This document shows, piece by piece, positions 44,408-54,144 of a DNA stretch of 64,000 nucleotides. Made by a program: the position numbers and the translations under genes. Location: the NCBI RefSeq assembly GCF_003268595.1, contig NZ_CP029797.1, positions 3,555,501-3,619,500 on the forward strand. The letters run 5' to 3'. Position 1 is the first letter of the stretch. Each line of letters begins with the position of its first letter. The DNA is from Paraliobacillus zengyii. Its GTDB lineage: Bacteria; Bacillota; Bacilli; Bacillales; Amphibacillaceae. The notes beneath the pieces were generated by a model. It saw nothing but the letters and a program-made list of their open reading frames with translations, made no database searches and was not told the DNA's origin.

Positions 44408-44441
44408 AAGAGAGGCTGACTTATTAAAGTCAGCCTCTCTT
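44408..44441 (+). terminator. Terminator of the orphan gene
   Basis: Stem AAGAGAGGCTGACTT / AAGTCAGCCTCTCTT, perfect, 5-nt loop (44408-44441). Confidence 0.88.
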
Positions 44442-44507
44442 ATAAAAAACATCCTTTTATTTAGACTTTTTTTGTAAAAAATATTACTTTGCTATTGGGA
44501 TTTGATA

Positions 44508-44974
44508 GAATTCAGCGGAACTAGCTATTAATCCGGCGGAGCGAGCGCTAATTCGGCGGAACTCACCTTTAATCCGGCGGAGCGAGAAGCTAATTCGACG
44601 GAACTCACCTTTAATCCGGCGAAGCGAGAAGCTAATTCGACGGAACTAGCCTTTAATCCGGCGGAGCGAGCGCTAATTCGGCGGAACTCACCTTTAATCC
44701 GGCGGAGCGAGAAGCTAATTCGACGGAACTCACCTTTAATCCGGCGGAGCGAGAAGCTAATTCGACGGAACTCACCTTTAATCCGGCGGAGCGAGAAGCT
44801 AATTCGACGGAACTCACCTTTAATCCGGCGGAGCGAGAAGCTAATTCGACGGAACTCACCTTTAATCCGGCGGAGCGAGAAGCTAATTCGACGGAACTCA
44901 CCTTTAATCCGGCGGAGCGAGAAGCTAATTCGACGGAACTCACCTTTAATCCGGCGGAGCGAGCGCTAATTCGA
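44508..44974. repeat. Tandem array of about eleven 41/42-bp units
   Basis: Each unit is two related ~21-bp halves: TAATCCGGCGGAGCGAGAAGC (one base over 20 if extended) and TAATTCGACGGAACTCACC plus TT. Eleven copies of the AATCCGGCG half are present. Copies 1, 4 and 11 carry GCGAGCGC instead of GCGAGAAGC, making 41-bp units; one copy has GGCGAAG. The array is much more GC-rich than its surroundings and lies between the 44441 terminator and the 3' end of the TPP-enzyme gene. Because 42 is a multiple of 3, it stays open in several frames, giving a false 14-residue-repeat ORF. Confidence 0.92.
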
Positions 44975-44997
44975 TAGTAAATAGCCTTTATTTACTA
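44975..44997 (-). terminator. Hairpin at the 3' end of the TPP-enzyme gene
   Basis: TAGTAAATA (44975-44983) / TATTTACTA (44989-44997), overlapping the stop codon. AT-only stem, so a weak terminator at best. Confidence 0.4.
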
Positions 44998-46625
44998 AAT
45001 GATGAAAGGAATTTGACGCGATCGCCCATTGGTGGTGTATTGTTATCTACCAAAGCGATTTCTAAAACTGCTGGACCATCAGATTCAAGCAAATTTTTAA
45101 TCGCTGCTTCATCCAAATCTTCTAATTTGTCTACGCGATAACTTGGTATATTCATAGCTGCTGCCATTGCTGCAATATTAACGGGTTCCTGTTCAAAGCT
45201 CTGGTGGGAACGTTTATATTGTAGCGAGTGTCCGTGATACACCATCCCTAAACGCGCATTATTCATAACCACAAACAGTATCGGTAGCTTATTTTCCTTT
45301 GCCGTTAATATTTCCATACCGTGCATAAAGAAGCATCCATCTCCTGTTATACAAGCAACAGGTCGTTCTGGCTCAGCCAATTTTGAACCTATAGCCGAAC
45401 TAATCCCAGTTCCCATCGCACCATAATGTACGTTAATATCAAAGCTATCTGAATCAAGCACATTCATATGATGAATCACATAAGACATAAACTCACCTAT
45501 ATCGATTGTATATCTAGTAGAAGTAGGAAGGTGTTTTTGTATGTTTAACAGGATATTTTTTGTATTATAGGCATCTTGATCAACATTATCCAACTTTCTC
45601 TCACTAGTATTCATGTCATTTTTGGAGAACCCTAATTCTTTTAACTCTTCGATTAGAAATAATAAACTTAAATCAATATCGCCCCATACTGGAAGATCAA
45701 CTTTGTATTTTCGATTGAAAACTGTCTCATCAAAATCAATTTGAACAGTAAAGCGATTCTTGTTTAAATTTACATTCCAATTATTTGTCGCTGTTTCCCC
45801 CAAACTTGATCCTATTACCAATAAGGCTTCTCCGTTACCCTCATTAATTAACGACGAGGCATTATCATGACCAGCAAATCCAAAGACACCCGCTAGTAAT
45901 GGATGATCGTCTTTTATAAATCCTTTCGCTTGTGGGGTTGTTATGATGTCCCAGTTAAGAATTTCTGCTAATTCTATTGTTTGTTCTACAGAATTTCTAA
46001 TTCCTTGACCAACAAAAACATAGCCTTTCTTTCTACTAGCTAACTCTTTAGCTACCATTTGTATTGTTTCTACATCAGGGATAATAGGCTCTCTTTTAGG
46101 AGGCGCGAGCATTTCTGTCACTTGAACTTCTTGTAATTGAACATTAATGGGAACTGCAATATGGACTGGACCTGGAACCCCTGATATAGCTATCTCATTT
46201 GCTTTAGCAACCTCCGCCAACAGATCATCTGCAGTGTTAACCGTTACACTGTATTTCGTTACATTCCGATAAATTGGCTCAGCATCTAGCTCTTGAGAAG
46301 CATTTAATCCTACTGTATTTACAGGAACTGCTCCTGTAATAAATAATACAGGTAAATGTTCACGCATTGCGTTTGCCGCACCCGTCATTAGGTTTGCTCC
46401 ACCGGGACCACTACAAGCTATACACACGCTCATTTTTTTTGCATATTTAGCATAACTAGCCGCCATATATGATGCTGCACCCTCATGTTTCGTTACTATT
46501 GGCTGTATTTCAGGCATATCATAAAGCTCATCGAATATCGCGTTAACTGATCCTGCTGGAATCCCAAAAATATATTCCACTCCACTATTTCTTAAGTAAT
46601 TTAATACGGAACGAGCTGCTTTCAT
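44988..46625 (-). CDS. Thiamine-pyrophosphate enzyme, acetolactate synthase/pyruvate oxidase-like
   Basis: 545 residues with the three-domain POX/ALS layout. The N-terminal PYR domain has FGIPAGSVNAIFDEL and the catalytic Glu in VTKHEGAASYMAASYAK. The middle domain is FAD/ADP-type (GYVFVGQGIRNS). The C-terminal PP domain has the TPP motif ITGDGCFFMHGMEILTA through FVVMNNARLGM. It probably acts on pyruvate (decarboxylation, acetolactate formation or oxidation). SD AGGAGGA. Its start overlaps the stop of the GGDEF-EAL gene by 4 bp, an unusual pairing. Confidence 0.88.
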   Translation of the reverse strand: MKAARSVLNYLRNSGVEYIFGIPAGSVNAIFDELYDMPEIQPIVTKHEGAASYMAASYAKYAKKMSVCIACSGPGGANLMTGAANAMREHLPVLFITGAVPVNTVGLNASQELDAEPIYRNVTKYSVTVNTADDLLAEVAKANEIAISGVPGPVHIAVPINVQLQEVQVTEMLAPPKREPIIPDVETIQMVAKELASRKKGYVFVGQGIRNSVEQTIELAEILNWDIITTPQAKGFIKDDHPLLAGVFGFAGHDNASSLINEGNGEALLVIGSSLGETATNNWNVNLNKNRFTVQIDFDETVFNRKYKVDLPVWGDIDLSLLFLIEELKELGFSKNDMNTSERKLDNVDQDAYNTKNILLNIQKHLPTSTRYTIDIGEFMSYVIHHMNVLDSDSFDINVHYGAMGTGISSAIGSKLAEPERPVACITGDGCFFMHGMEILTAKENKLPILFVVMNNARLGMVYHGHSLQYKRSHQSFEQEPVNIAAMAAAMNIPSYRVDKLEDLDEAAIKNLLESDGPAVLEIALVDNNTPPMGDRVKFLSSFSK

Positions 46626-49438
46626 ATAATTCCTCCTGCTTCTATTTTATTATCTATAAAAATTTGCTGCGCAAAATCAGTGGCACTAAGCGGACGACTA
46701 AAGCAAAATCCTTGCATGAAATAACAGCTCCTTGAAGCTAGAAATTCTGCTTGTTCTATTGTTTCCACACCTTCTGCAATTACGTTAAGATTTAAATTTT
46801 GGGCCAATGTAATAATTGTATTCGTAATCGCTGCATTATTGTTATCTTCTATAATATCCTGAATAAATGACTTATCAATTTTCAATGTATGGATAGGGAA
46901 ATTCTTTAAATAGCCTAAAGATGAATAGCCTGTACCAAAATCGTCAATAGCTATTTTTATCCCTAACTCTTTAAGTTGCTCCATTGTTCGTAAGGTGCTA
47001 TCCTTATTCTTAATAATTTGATTCTCAGTAAGTTCCACTTGTAAAAATTCAGGAGATAAATTAAATTTCTTAAGAATAGTTTTAATTTTAGTAAATAAGT
47101 CATTCTCTTCAAATTGTCGAACAGATAAATTAACAGCTACACTTATCAATGGATATCCTTGCTCATGCCAGGTTTTTAATTGTTCACAAGCTTTTTCGAT
47201 TACCCATTCTCCTATCGAAACGATTAGACCTGTCTCTTCAGCAATTGGTATGAATTTATCAGGTGGTATCATACCTTCTGTCGGATGGTTCCATCTCAAT
47301 AGCGCTTCCATACCGATACATTGTTTGGATTGATAGTCTACTTGAGGCTGATATTGAATGACTAGTTCATCTTGCTCTAAAGCTCTGTATAAAGCGTTCT
47401 CTAATTTGATACTTTCAAAAGTTCTCGTATCCATTCCCTTTACAAAAAAATTACAGTTGTTACCAGACACTTCTTTTGATCTGTACATAGCCGTATCTGC
47501 ATTTTTAATTAATTCTTCAGTATTATCACCATCACTAGGAAACATACTTACACCTATGCTAACTTTAATATAGATCTCGTGTCCTTTTAAATTAAATGGC
47601 TGACAAAGGGCTTTATTTATACATTTAATAACAGCTAATATTTCATTTTTACCTTTTATATTTGGTAAAAATATTGAAAATTCATCACCACCTTGACGAG
47701 ATATTGTATCGCACTTAGAAATACAGGCTCTTAAACGATTTGCAAAATCCTTCAATAATAAATCCCCATAGCTATGTCCTAGAGAATCGTTAATTAATTT
47801 AAATCTGTCTAAATCCAAATACATAACAGCTAACTTTTGACTTGTATATTTCGCTTTTATAATTCCCTGGTTAAGTCTATCTTTAAAGAGATTTCTATTA
47901 GGTAAATCTGTTAAACTATCATAATACGCATAATATTTAATTTCTTCCTCCATTTGTTGTCGCTGTGTTACATCTTTAAACGTAATAACATCACCTATTA
48001 TTTCACCTTGTTCCTTTATTGATGAGATAACATATTCAACTGGAAAGCTTGAACGGTCTTTTCTATAAAAGCTATCATTCTTATTAAATCCTTCTGAATC
48101 CACATCAAAACCTTTAATTTTATAATTATTCTCTTTTAAATTTGCTTTATTTCCATTAAAAATAACCTTATACGATTTCCCTATTAATTCACTCTTCTCA
48201 TAGCCCAGCATAGAATCACTAGCAGGATTACAAAACGTAATATTACCTGCAAGATCTAAACCAAAAATCCCTTCTCCTGCTGAATTAAGAATTAGTTCTT
48301 TTTCTCGACTAATTGTCTTTAATTCAGAGATAGCGCTTTCTAATTCTTTATTTTTAGTTGTTATTTCTGATGTTCTTTCTTCAATAATTTGTTCTTGTTT
48401 CTCCATATATAATAAGTTAGCTAATGTTGATGCTGTTGTATCTACAATAGATTGCGCTAACTGCATACTCGCTTCTGAATAAACGATGTGTTGCTCTTCC
48501 AATTTAGCAACTGCTACTAAACCTAATACTTCACCCATAGAAACTAAAGGAACCATAAATAAACCTTTAATACCAAAATTACGACAAACAAGATGACTTG
48601 GTCTTGTATCTTCGTACACATTTGGAATTAGAATGGCCTTCTTGGTTTTAATAACTTCTTGAAATAAAGCATCATTGTTTTGACCTAAATTAAATGTTTT
48701 ATGTGTATTCATCCAATTTTCTTCTGTCCAATCACTATCCTTGCTTAACTTTGCTGGTTTAAATTCTCTATTCCTAATCGGATCTAATAAATGAACGCCT
48801 ACATTCGTGTTGTTTAAAACTTTACCTACATAGTAAAAACACTTATCCAATACATCTTGCATAGTGGAACACATGGATAAATCACGTGTAACATCAAGTA
48901 ATAGTTGCTTTTCCTTAATAAGATTTTCCTTACGCGCTAAATTAGTTGAGTTTCGAATCGCAACAGCAGCCATATTCACATAAGCCTCTACGGTTTTTAT
49001 TTCCACATCTGTTAAGTTCATTGGAATACCGTAATCAAACAAAAAGACTAAACCAAATAATTCCTGTTCATGTGAAATAGGTAATACTAGTAAAGACTTA
49101 ATCTGAAATCCCTTGACAGCTCTTGAATCAGGACGATCATCTTTCATTGTATCTGGAATGTAAATTGCCTTTTGTGTATCAACAACTTCTTTAGCAAGTA
49201 AGTCTTCTTCCATATCAATGACTTGCATATCAAGTGTCATGCCATTAATCACCTGAGGTTTACCTACATATCCTCTAAATGTACCATCAGCTTCAGGTAA
49301 ATAGATCCCAACAGAGTCACATTGAACGATCTCTTCAGATATTGCGGTTACAACATTCTCCAACACCTCTCGTAATTCTAACTTTGTATTTATTAACTTT
49401 GTAATATTAGCAAGTCTTGAATACCTCGTTTGATTCAA
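46622..49438 (-). CDS. GAF-GAF-PAS-GGDEF-EAL cyclic-di-GMP turnover protein
   Basis: 938 residues starting with TTG 49438 (SD AGAGGGGG). Two GAF domains (about 15-165 and 180-350), a coiled coil, a PAS (about 385-505; LNSAGEGIFGLDLAGNITFCN), GGDEF (about 515-675; LPNRNLFKDRL, intact RQGGDEFSIF), and EAL (about 690-930; GMEALLRWNHP, VELTENQII, IAIDDFGTGYSSLGYLK). No TM helix, so cytosolic. Both catalytic motifs look intact, so it may make or break c-di-GMP. Translationally coupled to the TPP enzyme. Confidence 0.94.
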   Translation of the reverse strand: MNQTRYSRLANITKLINTKLELREVLENVVTAISEEIVQCDSVGIYLPEADGTFRGYVGKPQVINGMTLDMQVIDMEEDLLAKEVVDTQKAIYIPDTMKDDRPDSRAVKGFQIKSLLVLPISHEQELFGLVFLFDYGIPMNLTDVEIKTVEAYVNMAAVAIRNSTNLARKENLIKEKQLLLDVTRDLSMCSTMQDVLDKCFYYVGKVLNNTNVGVHLLDPIRNREFKPAKLSKDSDWTEENWMNTHKTFNLGQNNDALFQEVIKTKKAILIPNVYEDTRPSHLVCRNFGIKGLFMVPLVSMGEVLGLVAVAKLEEQHIVYSEASMQLAQSIVDTTASTLANLLYMEKQEQIIEERTSEITTKNKELESAISELKTISREKELILNSAGEGIFGLDLAGNITFCNPASDSMLGYEKSELIGKSYKVIFNGNKANLKENNYKIKGFDVDSEGFNKNDSFYRKDRSSFPVEYVISSIKEQGEIIGDVITFKDVTQRQQMEEEIKYYAYYDSLTDLPNRNLFKDRLNQGIIKAKYTSQKLAVMYLDLDRFKLINDSLGHSYGDLLLKDFANRLRACISKCDTISRQGGDEFSIFLPNIKGKNEILAVIKCINKALCQPFNLKGHEIYIKVSIGVSMFPSDGDNTEELIKNADTAMYRSKEVSGNNCNFFVKGMDTRTFESIKLENALYRALEQDELVIQYQPQVDYQSKQCIGMEALLRWNHPTEGMIPPDKFIPIAEETGLIVSIGEWVIEKACEQLKTWHEQGYPLISVAVNLSVRQFEENDLFTKIKTILKKFNLSPEFLQVELTENQIIKNKDSTLRTMEQLKELGIKIAIDDFGTGYSSLGYLKNFPIHTLKIDKSFIQDIIEDNNNAAITNTIITLAQNLNLNVIAEGVETIEQAEFLASRSCYFMQGFCFSRPLSATDFAQQIFIDNKIEAGGII

Positions 49439-49713
49439 CCTTACACCCCCTCTGTTAACTTTTTAGACAGTTAAATTCGATTTTCTCTATATATGTACTA
49501 ATTCCACAACAGTAGCTAATAAACCTCTATAAAAGACAAATTTTACAAAATATTGTTTTATAAATACCAATACTAGCAATAAAACTATTGAATTATCAAA
49601 AAAATTAGTATTATAGTACTAGATAGAGAAACATTATTTAACTAGGTTGAAAATTAAAAAAACGGGTATATAGAACTAGCACGGAATAAGCACAGACGGT
49701 GAGGCACACACAC

Positions 49714-51579
49714 ATGAACATACGTAAAAAGAAACAATTATCCATATTATTCATATTTATTTATACAGGTCTTTATTATATTTTTTTGATCACATGGAAA
49801 AGTAATGAAGGTGTCCTATCCTTGGTCGGGAACTTCCTTTCTCTTTTCGGCTGTTTCATAGCCGCCATTTGGTTATATACTGCAACCAAAGAAAGCGAGA
49901 AAACAGAGCGGAACTTTTGGCTTCTCTTATTATTAGGAACATCGAGTACATTTATAGCTGAATTCTTCTGGCATTTTTATGAGAACATCCTCAAAATAGA
50001 TGTCCCCTTTCCTGGATTGCCTGATTTGTTTTACCTTTTACAAATTGTTTTTTATTTTGTTGCTATTACATATAAATTATCAGGTACCAAAAGAAAGTAT
50101 CACTTTACGAAGTTTATTTTCGACCTTGTAATTGTGATGACAGTTGCCTCTACTTTCAGTTGGCATTTTCTAATCCATCCCACTATTGCTGCAGGTGATG
50201 TATCTCTCTTTCCTTTAGTCGTCTCCTTGGCATATCCTATCGGAGATTTAGTCTTATTAGCAGGGATAATAAGTGTTTACTTCCAAAATCAACTAGTCAA
50301 AGAAAACAAATTACTATATTTACTCTTTATCGGTTTATTGATACAGATCTTTGCTGACTCTTATTTTTTATATTTAATATCTATAGACGGTTATTCTTCC
50401 GGAAGCCTGATAGACCCTTTATTTATATTAGCTATTCTATTTGTAGGCTTAACAGGTGTTTTTAAAAAGACCGAAACCACGTTGAATCAAACAGATGAAA
50501 GAGCCATTCATAAAACGGGAGTTTTTCGTCTTATTCTTCCATACTTAACTGTTACTTTTCTATTTGTCTTTATGATCTATCGTAATACCAATACTGATAT
50601 TGTTACGATTGGTTCAGCTATTTCCATTTTACTAGTTATGATAAGACAAATTTTTATAGTTTCAGAAAACCAGCAACTGCTTCAACAACTTCATAAGAAG
50701 AAAGAACAACTAGAGATAGGTAAAAAACGTTATAAATCTCTTTATGAGTATCATCCAGATGCAGTATATTCACTTGATTTAAAAGGTAGATTTGAAAGTG
50801 TCAATAGTGCCTGCGCAAAATTACTCGCGAGCGATAAAGAAGAACTAATTGGTATTTCTAGTTCTAACTTTATACTAGAGAAAGACCATAAAAAAGCATA
50901 CGCGCATATGGAAGTTGTCATGCGCGGGCAAGCACAGAATTATGAAATATCTTTGCGCGATAGTGTGGGACAAACATATATTGCAAACATTACTAATATC
51001 CCTATACTTGTGCGAGGCAAACTTGTAGGTATTTATGGAATAGCAAAAGATATTACCGAGAACAAACAAAATGAAGAAAAGATACAATTTCTTGCATATC
51101 ATGATGCGTTAACAGGTTTAGCAAACAGAAGATTGCTGGAAGACTCATTAGTATCAGCAACAACCCAAAATGAGCCATTTGCAATTATGTTTATCGATTT
51201 GGATAATTTTAAAAAAATTAATGATACATTAGGGCATGATGTAGGAGATAAATTACTTGTGTCGATATCCGAAAAATTAAGAAAATGTGTTAATAAAGAT
51301 ACACTTGTAGCGCGTAATGGAGGCGACGAGTTTACTATCTTACTTAAAGGTATTTCAAATCGAGAAGAAGTAAGTCAAATAGCTAATGATTTGATTAACA
51401 CTTTGATACAACCACATGTAATAAATGACGATAACGTTCTAAGTTCACCTAGTATCGGTATTGCGCTTTACCCTTTTGATGATACAAATCCATCTGGATT
51501 AATGAATAAAGCTGACCTGGCAATGTATCAAGTGAAAAGTGAAGGAAAGGGAAAATATAAATTCTATGTTGAGAAATAG
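49714..51579 (+). CDS. Membrane-bound diguanylate cyclase with PAS domain
   Basis: 621 residues from ATG 49714 (GGTGAGG SD at 9 nt); GTG 49699 would add five. About nine N-terminal TM helices (1-310; SLVGNFLSLFGCFIAAIWLY; PGLPDLFYLLQIVFYFVAIT; YPIGDLVLLAGII) are followed by a coiled coil, a PAS (about 340-455; YEYHPDAVYSLDLKGRFESVN) and GGDEF (about 460-620; LTGLANRRLLEDSL, ARNGGDEFTILL). No EAL domain. Divergent from the GGDEF-EAL gene with about 275 bp between. Aldolase follows 50 nt later. Confidence 0.93.
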   Translation: MNIRKKKQLSILFIFIYTGLYYIFLITWKSNEGVLSLVGNFLSLFGCFIAAIWLYTATKESEKTERNFWLLLLLGTSSTFIAEFFWHFYENILKIDVPFPGLPDLFYLLQIVFYFVAITYKLSGTKRKYHFTKFIFDLVIVMTVASTFSWHFLIHPTIAAGDVSLFPLVVSLAYPIGDLVLLAGIISVYFQNQLVKENKLLYLLFIGLLIQIFADSYFLYLISIDGYSSGSLIDPLFILAILFVGLTGVFKKTETTLNQTDERAIHKTGVFRLILPYLTVTFLFVFMIYRNTNTDIVTIGSAISILLVMIRQIFIVSENQQLLQQLHKKKEQLEIGKKRYKSLYEYHPDAVYSLDLKGRFESVNSACAKLLASDKEELIGISSSNFILEKDHKKAYAHMEVVMRGQAQNYEISLRDSVGQTYIANITNIPILVRGKLVGIYGIAKDITENKQNEEKIQFLAYHDALTGLANRRLLEDSLVSATTQNEPFAIMFIDLDNFKKINDTLGHDVGDKLLVSISEKLRKCVNKDTLVARNGGDEFTILLKGISNREEVSQIANDLINTLIQPHVINDDNVLSSPSIGIALYPFDDTNPSGLMNKADLAMYQVKSEGKGKYKFYVEK

Positions 51580-51629
51580 AAATTTGTTCATAAGACATAC
51601 TACTATGTAGTACTTCTTTAGTTGTAATC

Positions 51630-52517
51630 ATGAAGAAAAAACAATTTGATGTTATTAAAAATGGAGAAGGCTTTATCGCAGCATTAGACCAAAGTGGCGG
51701 AAGTACACCTAAGGCATTAGCAGAGTATGGCGTAGCAGAAAATTCTTATACTAGTGAAGAAGAAATGTTTGACCTTGTTCATGAAATGAGAACACGTATT
51801 ATTACCTCACCAACATTTGATTCTGATTATATACTCGGTGCTATTTTATTCGAGCAGACTATGGACAGCAAGATTCAAGATCTTTTTACCGCTAATTATT
51901 TATGGGAGAAAAAAGGGATTGTTCCCTTCTTAAAAGTAGATAAAGGCTTGGCAGATGAAGCTGAGGGTGTTCAATTAATGAAGCCCAATCCAGGTTTGGA
52001 TAATTTATTAAAAAGAGCAAGTGAAAAACATATTTTTGGAACTAAAATGCGTTCCGTTATTAAAGAGGCAAACCCTGAAGGTATAAAGAAAGTTGTTGCA
52101 CAGCAGTTTGATACTGGTAAACAAATCCTTGCTGCTGGTTTAGTTCCAATTATTGAACCCGAAGTAGACATTAACAGTGCAGATAAGGAACAGTCTGAGC
52201 AAATCCTAAAAGATGAAATCTTAAATCAACTAGATACATTAAATGCTAATGAAAATGTTATGATAAAAATCTCTATTCCAACTGTAGATAATTTTTATAA
52301 AGAATTAATTAACCATCCACAGGTGGTGAGAGTAGTCGCACTTTCTGGAGGTTATCCAAGAGAAGAAGCAATTGAAAAATTAGCTAATAATTCAGGTCTA
52401 ATAGCAAGTTTCTCAAGAGCACTATCTGAGGATCTAAATGCAAATCAAACAGATGCAGAATTTAATGCGATGATAGAGAAGTCCATCAAGAATATTTACA
52501 CAGCATCCTTAACATAG
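51630..52517 (+). CDS. fda: Fructose-bisphosphate aldolase class I
   Basis: 295 residues. [47 protein letters not shown] and the Schiff-base lysine region [10 protein letters not shown] are signatures of the bacterial class I family (S. aureus FdaB type). It splits fructose-1,6-bisphosphate to DHAP and GAP. No Shine-Dalgarno is visible before the ATG; the 50-nt leader holds a short TACTAC/GTAGTA inverted repeat. It could be co-transcribed with the cyclase. Confidence 0.94.
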   Translation: MKKKQFDVIKNGEGFIAALDQSGGSTPKALAEYGVAENSYTSEEEMFDLVHEMRTRIITSPTFDSDYILGAILFEQTMDSKIQDLFTANYLWEKKGIVPFLKVDKGLADEAEGVQLMKPNPGLDNLLKRASEKHIFGTKMRSVIKEANPEGIKKVVAQQFDTGKQILAAGLVPIIEPEVDINSADKEQSEQILKDEILNQLDTLNANENVMIKISIPTVDNFYKELINHPQVVRVVALSGGYPREEAIEKLANNSGLIASFSRALSEDLNANQTDAEFNAMIEKSIKNIYTASLT

Positions 52518-52535
52518 AATCATTAAAGAATAAAG

Positions 52536-52565
52536 AGAGCCTCCATTTTAATGGAGGCTCTTATC
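52536..52565. terminator. Terminator after the aldolase gene
   Basis: Stem AGAGCCTCCATT (52536-52547) / AATGGAGGCTCT (52550-52561), then TTATC. Confidence 0.88.
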
Positions 52566-52601
52566 ATAAACAATAATCCTTAAGAAAACAGCTTTAGTTG
52601 T

Positions 52602-53237
52602 TTAAAATGTGTGTGCTACATCTTTTGCACGGTTAATACCGTCTACTTTAATCTCTTCTGCTTTTTCAGGCATTGCGGCATGGCCTTCAACAAACAAACC
52701 TTCAAAGGATGGTACACCAAAGAAATTCATAACAGTATTTAAATAACGATGTCCCATTTCCATATCAGCAGCTGGGCCTTTAGAATAAATTCCTCCACTA
52801 GCTTGAATATGCAAAGCTTTTTTGTCAGTCAAAAGGCCAATAGGACCTTCGGCTGTATATTTAAATGCTTTATTTGCAACCGCAACTGAATCAATATAAG
52901 CTTTCATTACAGGTGGAAAAGAGAAGTTCCATAAAGGTGAAACAAATACATATTTATCCGCTCCGATAAACTGTTCACTCAATTCATTGAGACGTCCTAC
53001 TTTTTCTTTCTCTTCTTTACTAAGTTCTTCAAATCCTTTACCAGACTGAAGTTTTCCCCAACCTTCAAAAACATCTGCATCAATCGAAGGAATGTTTTCT
53101 TTATAAAGATCTATGTGTATCACTTCATCATTAGGGTTAACATCCTTATATGTATCAATAAACGCCTTACCTGTAGCCATACTAAAAGAGATCTTTTCAT
53201 CGTGCGGATGTGCTGTAATATATAATACTTTAGACAT
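52602..53237 (-). CDS. azoR: FMN-dependent NADH-azoreductase
   Basis: 211 residues from ATG 53237 (AAAGGTG at about 10 nt); ATG 53243 is two codons upstream. Flavodoxin fold: [19 protein letters not shown] (FMN phosphate loop), [33 protein letters not shown] and NTVMNFFGV match AzoR. It reduces quinones and azo compounds with NADH and helps in electrophile stress. Monocistronic and convergent with fda. Confidence 0.94.
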   Translation of the reverse strand: MSKVLYITAHPHDEKISFSMATGKAFIDTYKDVNPNDEVIHIDLYKENIPSIDADVFEGWGKLQSGKGFEELSKEEKEKVGRLNELSEQFIGADKYVFVSPLWNFSFPPVMKAYIDSVAVANKAFKYTAEGPIGLLTDKKALHIQASGGIYSKGPAADMEMGHRYLNTVMNFFGVPSFEGLFVEGHAAMPEKAEEIKVDGINRAKDVAHTF

Positions 53238-53364
53238 AATCATAACACCTTTCTATTTTTTCAATCTTATTTATAGTCATAAAACAACTATCTCAGTATA
53301 ATATCTCAATTCAGAGATATTAACTGTGATAAACATCATAAAACAGTTAAATATTTTAAGTCAA

Positions 53365-54144
53365 CTATTTGATTTTGGAAGTATTATTTATTTCTTTGTT
53401 AACTAAAACGGTTGAAGTTATTAGAGCAGTAATCGGGATAATCAAGGCAACACCAATCCCACCACAAAGAATTGTGATCATCTCGGCACCAAATACCTTT
53501 GAATTAATTATTTCACCAAGTGAATAGTCTAAATCTTTAAATCGGATTAACAAAGCTAGATAACCACCAAAAAAAGCAAAGAACAGTGTGTTGGCGCTTG
53601 TACCCAGTAAGTCTTTTCCAATACTTAATCCAGCCAGAAAGAGTTCTTTTTTCGATATTTTAGGATTATGTCCTTTTATTTCAAACATCGGTGAACTGAT
53701 AGAAATAGCCACATCCGTTACTGCTCCAATCGTACTCATAATTATCACAGAAGCCGCTACCTTCACAAAATCTATACCAATATAGAAAGAATAAATATAA
53801 AGTTCCTCAACTTCCTCCACGCCAAAACCTTGAATCATCGTTTTTTCTGTAACAATAAAAATAAATAAAAGTAAAATTGAAGTCGTCAATACCGTAGATA
53901 TAAAAGCTGTTTTCGTTTTAATATTTACTTCATTAATAAAGAACAAATTAATACAGCTTATGATCGTACAAGCAATTAAAGTCAATATTATTGGATTAGC
54001 ATTTTGATCTGTCATCATTAATACCGTAATTAATAACACGATAAAATTTATGAATAATGCAATAAATGAACGTACTCCTTTCTTCCCACCAATGACGGCC
54101 ATCATTACAAAGAGAATACCTGCTAATATTACTAAAGCATTCAT
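53365..54144 (-). CDS. YibE/F-family membrane protein (second of pair)
   Basis: 259 residues with about seven TM helices. VIGGKKGVRSFIALFINFIV, IGAVTDVAISISSPMFEI and LAGLSIGKDLLGTSANTLFFAFFGGYL are the YibE/F signatures. It overlaps the previous gene by 4 bp (ATGA), so translation is coupled. Function unknown; family members in lactic acid bacteria also come in pairs. Confidence 0.88.
   Translation of the reverse strand: MNALVILAGILFVMMAVIGGKKGVRSFIALFINFIVLLITVLMMTDQNANPIILTLIACTIISCINLFFINEVNIKTKTAFISTVLTTSILLLFIFIVTEKTMIQGFGVEEVEELYIYSFYIGIDFVKVAASVIIMSTIGAVTDVAISISSPMFEIKGHNPKISKKELFLAGLSIGKDLLGTSANTLFFAFFGGYLALLIRFKDLDYSLGEIINSKVFGAEMITILCGGIGVALIIPITALITSTVLVNKEINNTSKIK

Noticed and set aside
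44653..44943. Minus-strand ORF of seven 14-residue repeats
   Set aside because: It is a by-product of the 42-bp tandem array, which stays open because 42 is divisible by 3. No SD, no plausible start, and similar frames are open on other phases.
44508..44974. CRISPR array
   Set aside because: The units are contiguous and nearly identical along their whole length, with no unique spacers and no cas genes in the window.
49439..49713. c-di-GMP riboswitch between the two cyclase genes
   Set aside because: The conserved GEMM core bases and paired stems were not found; the region is plain AT-rich DNA.
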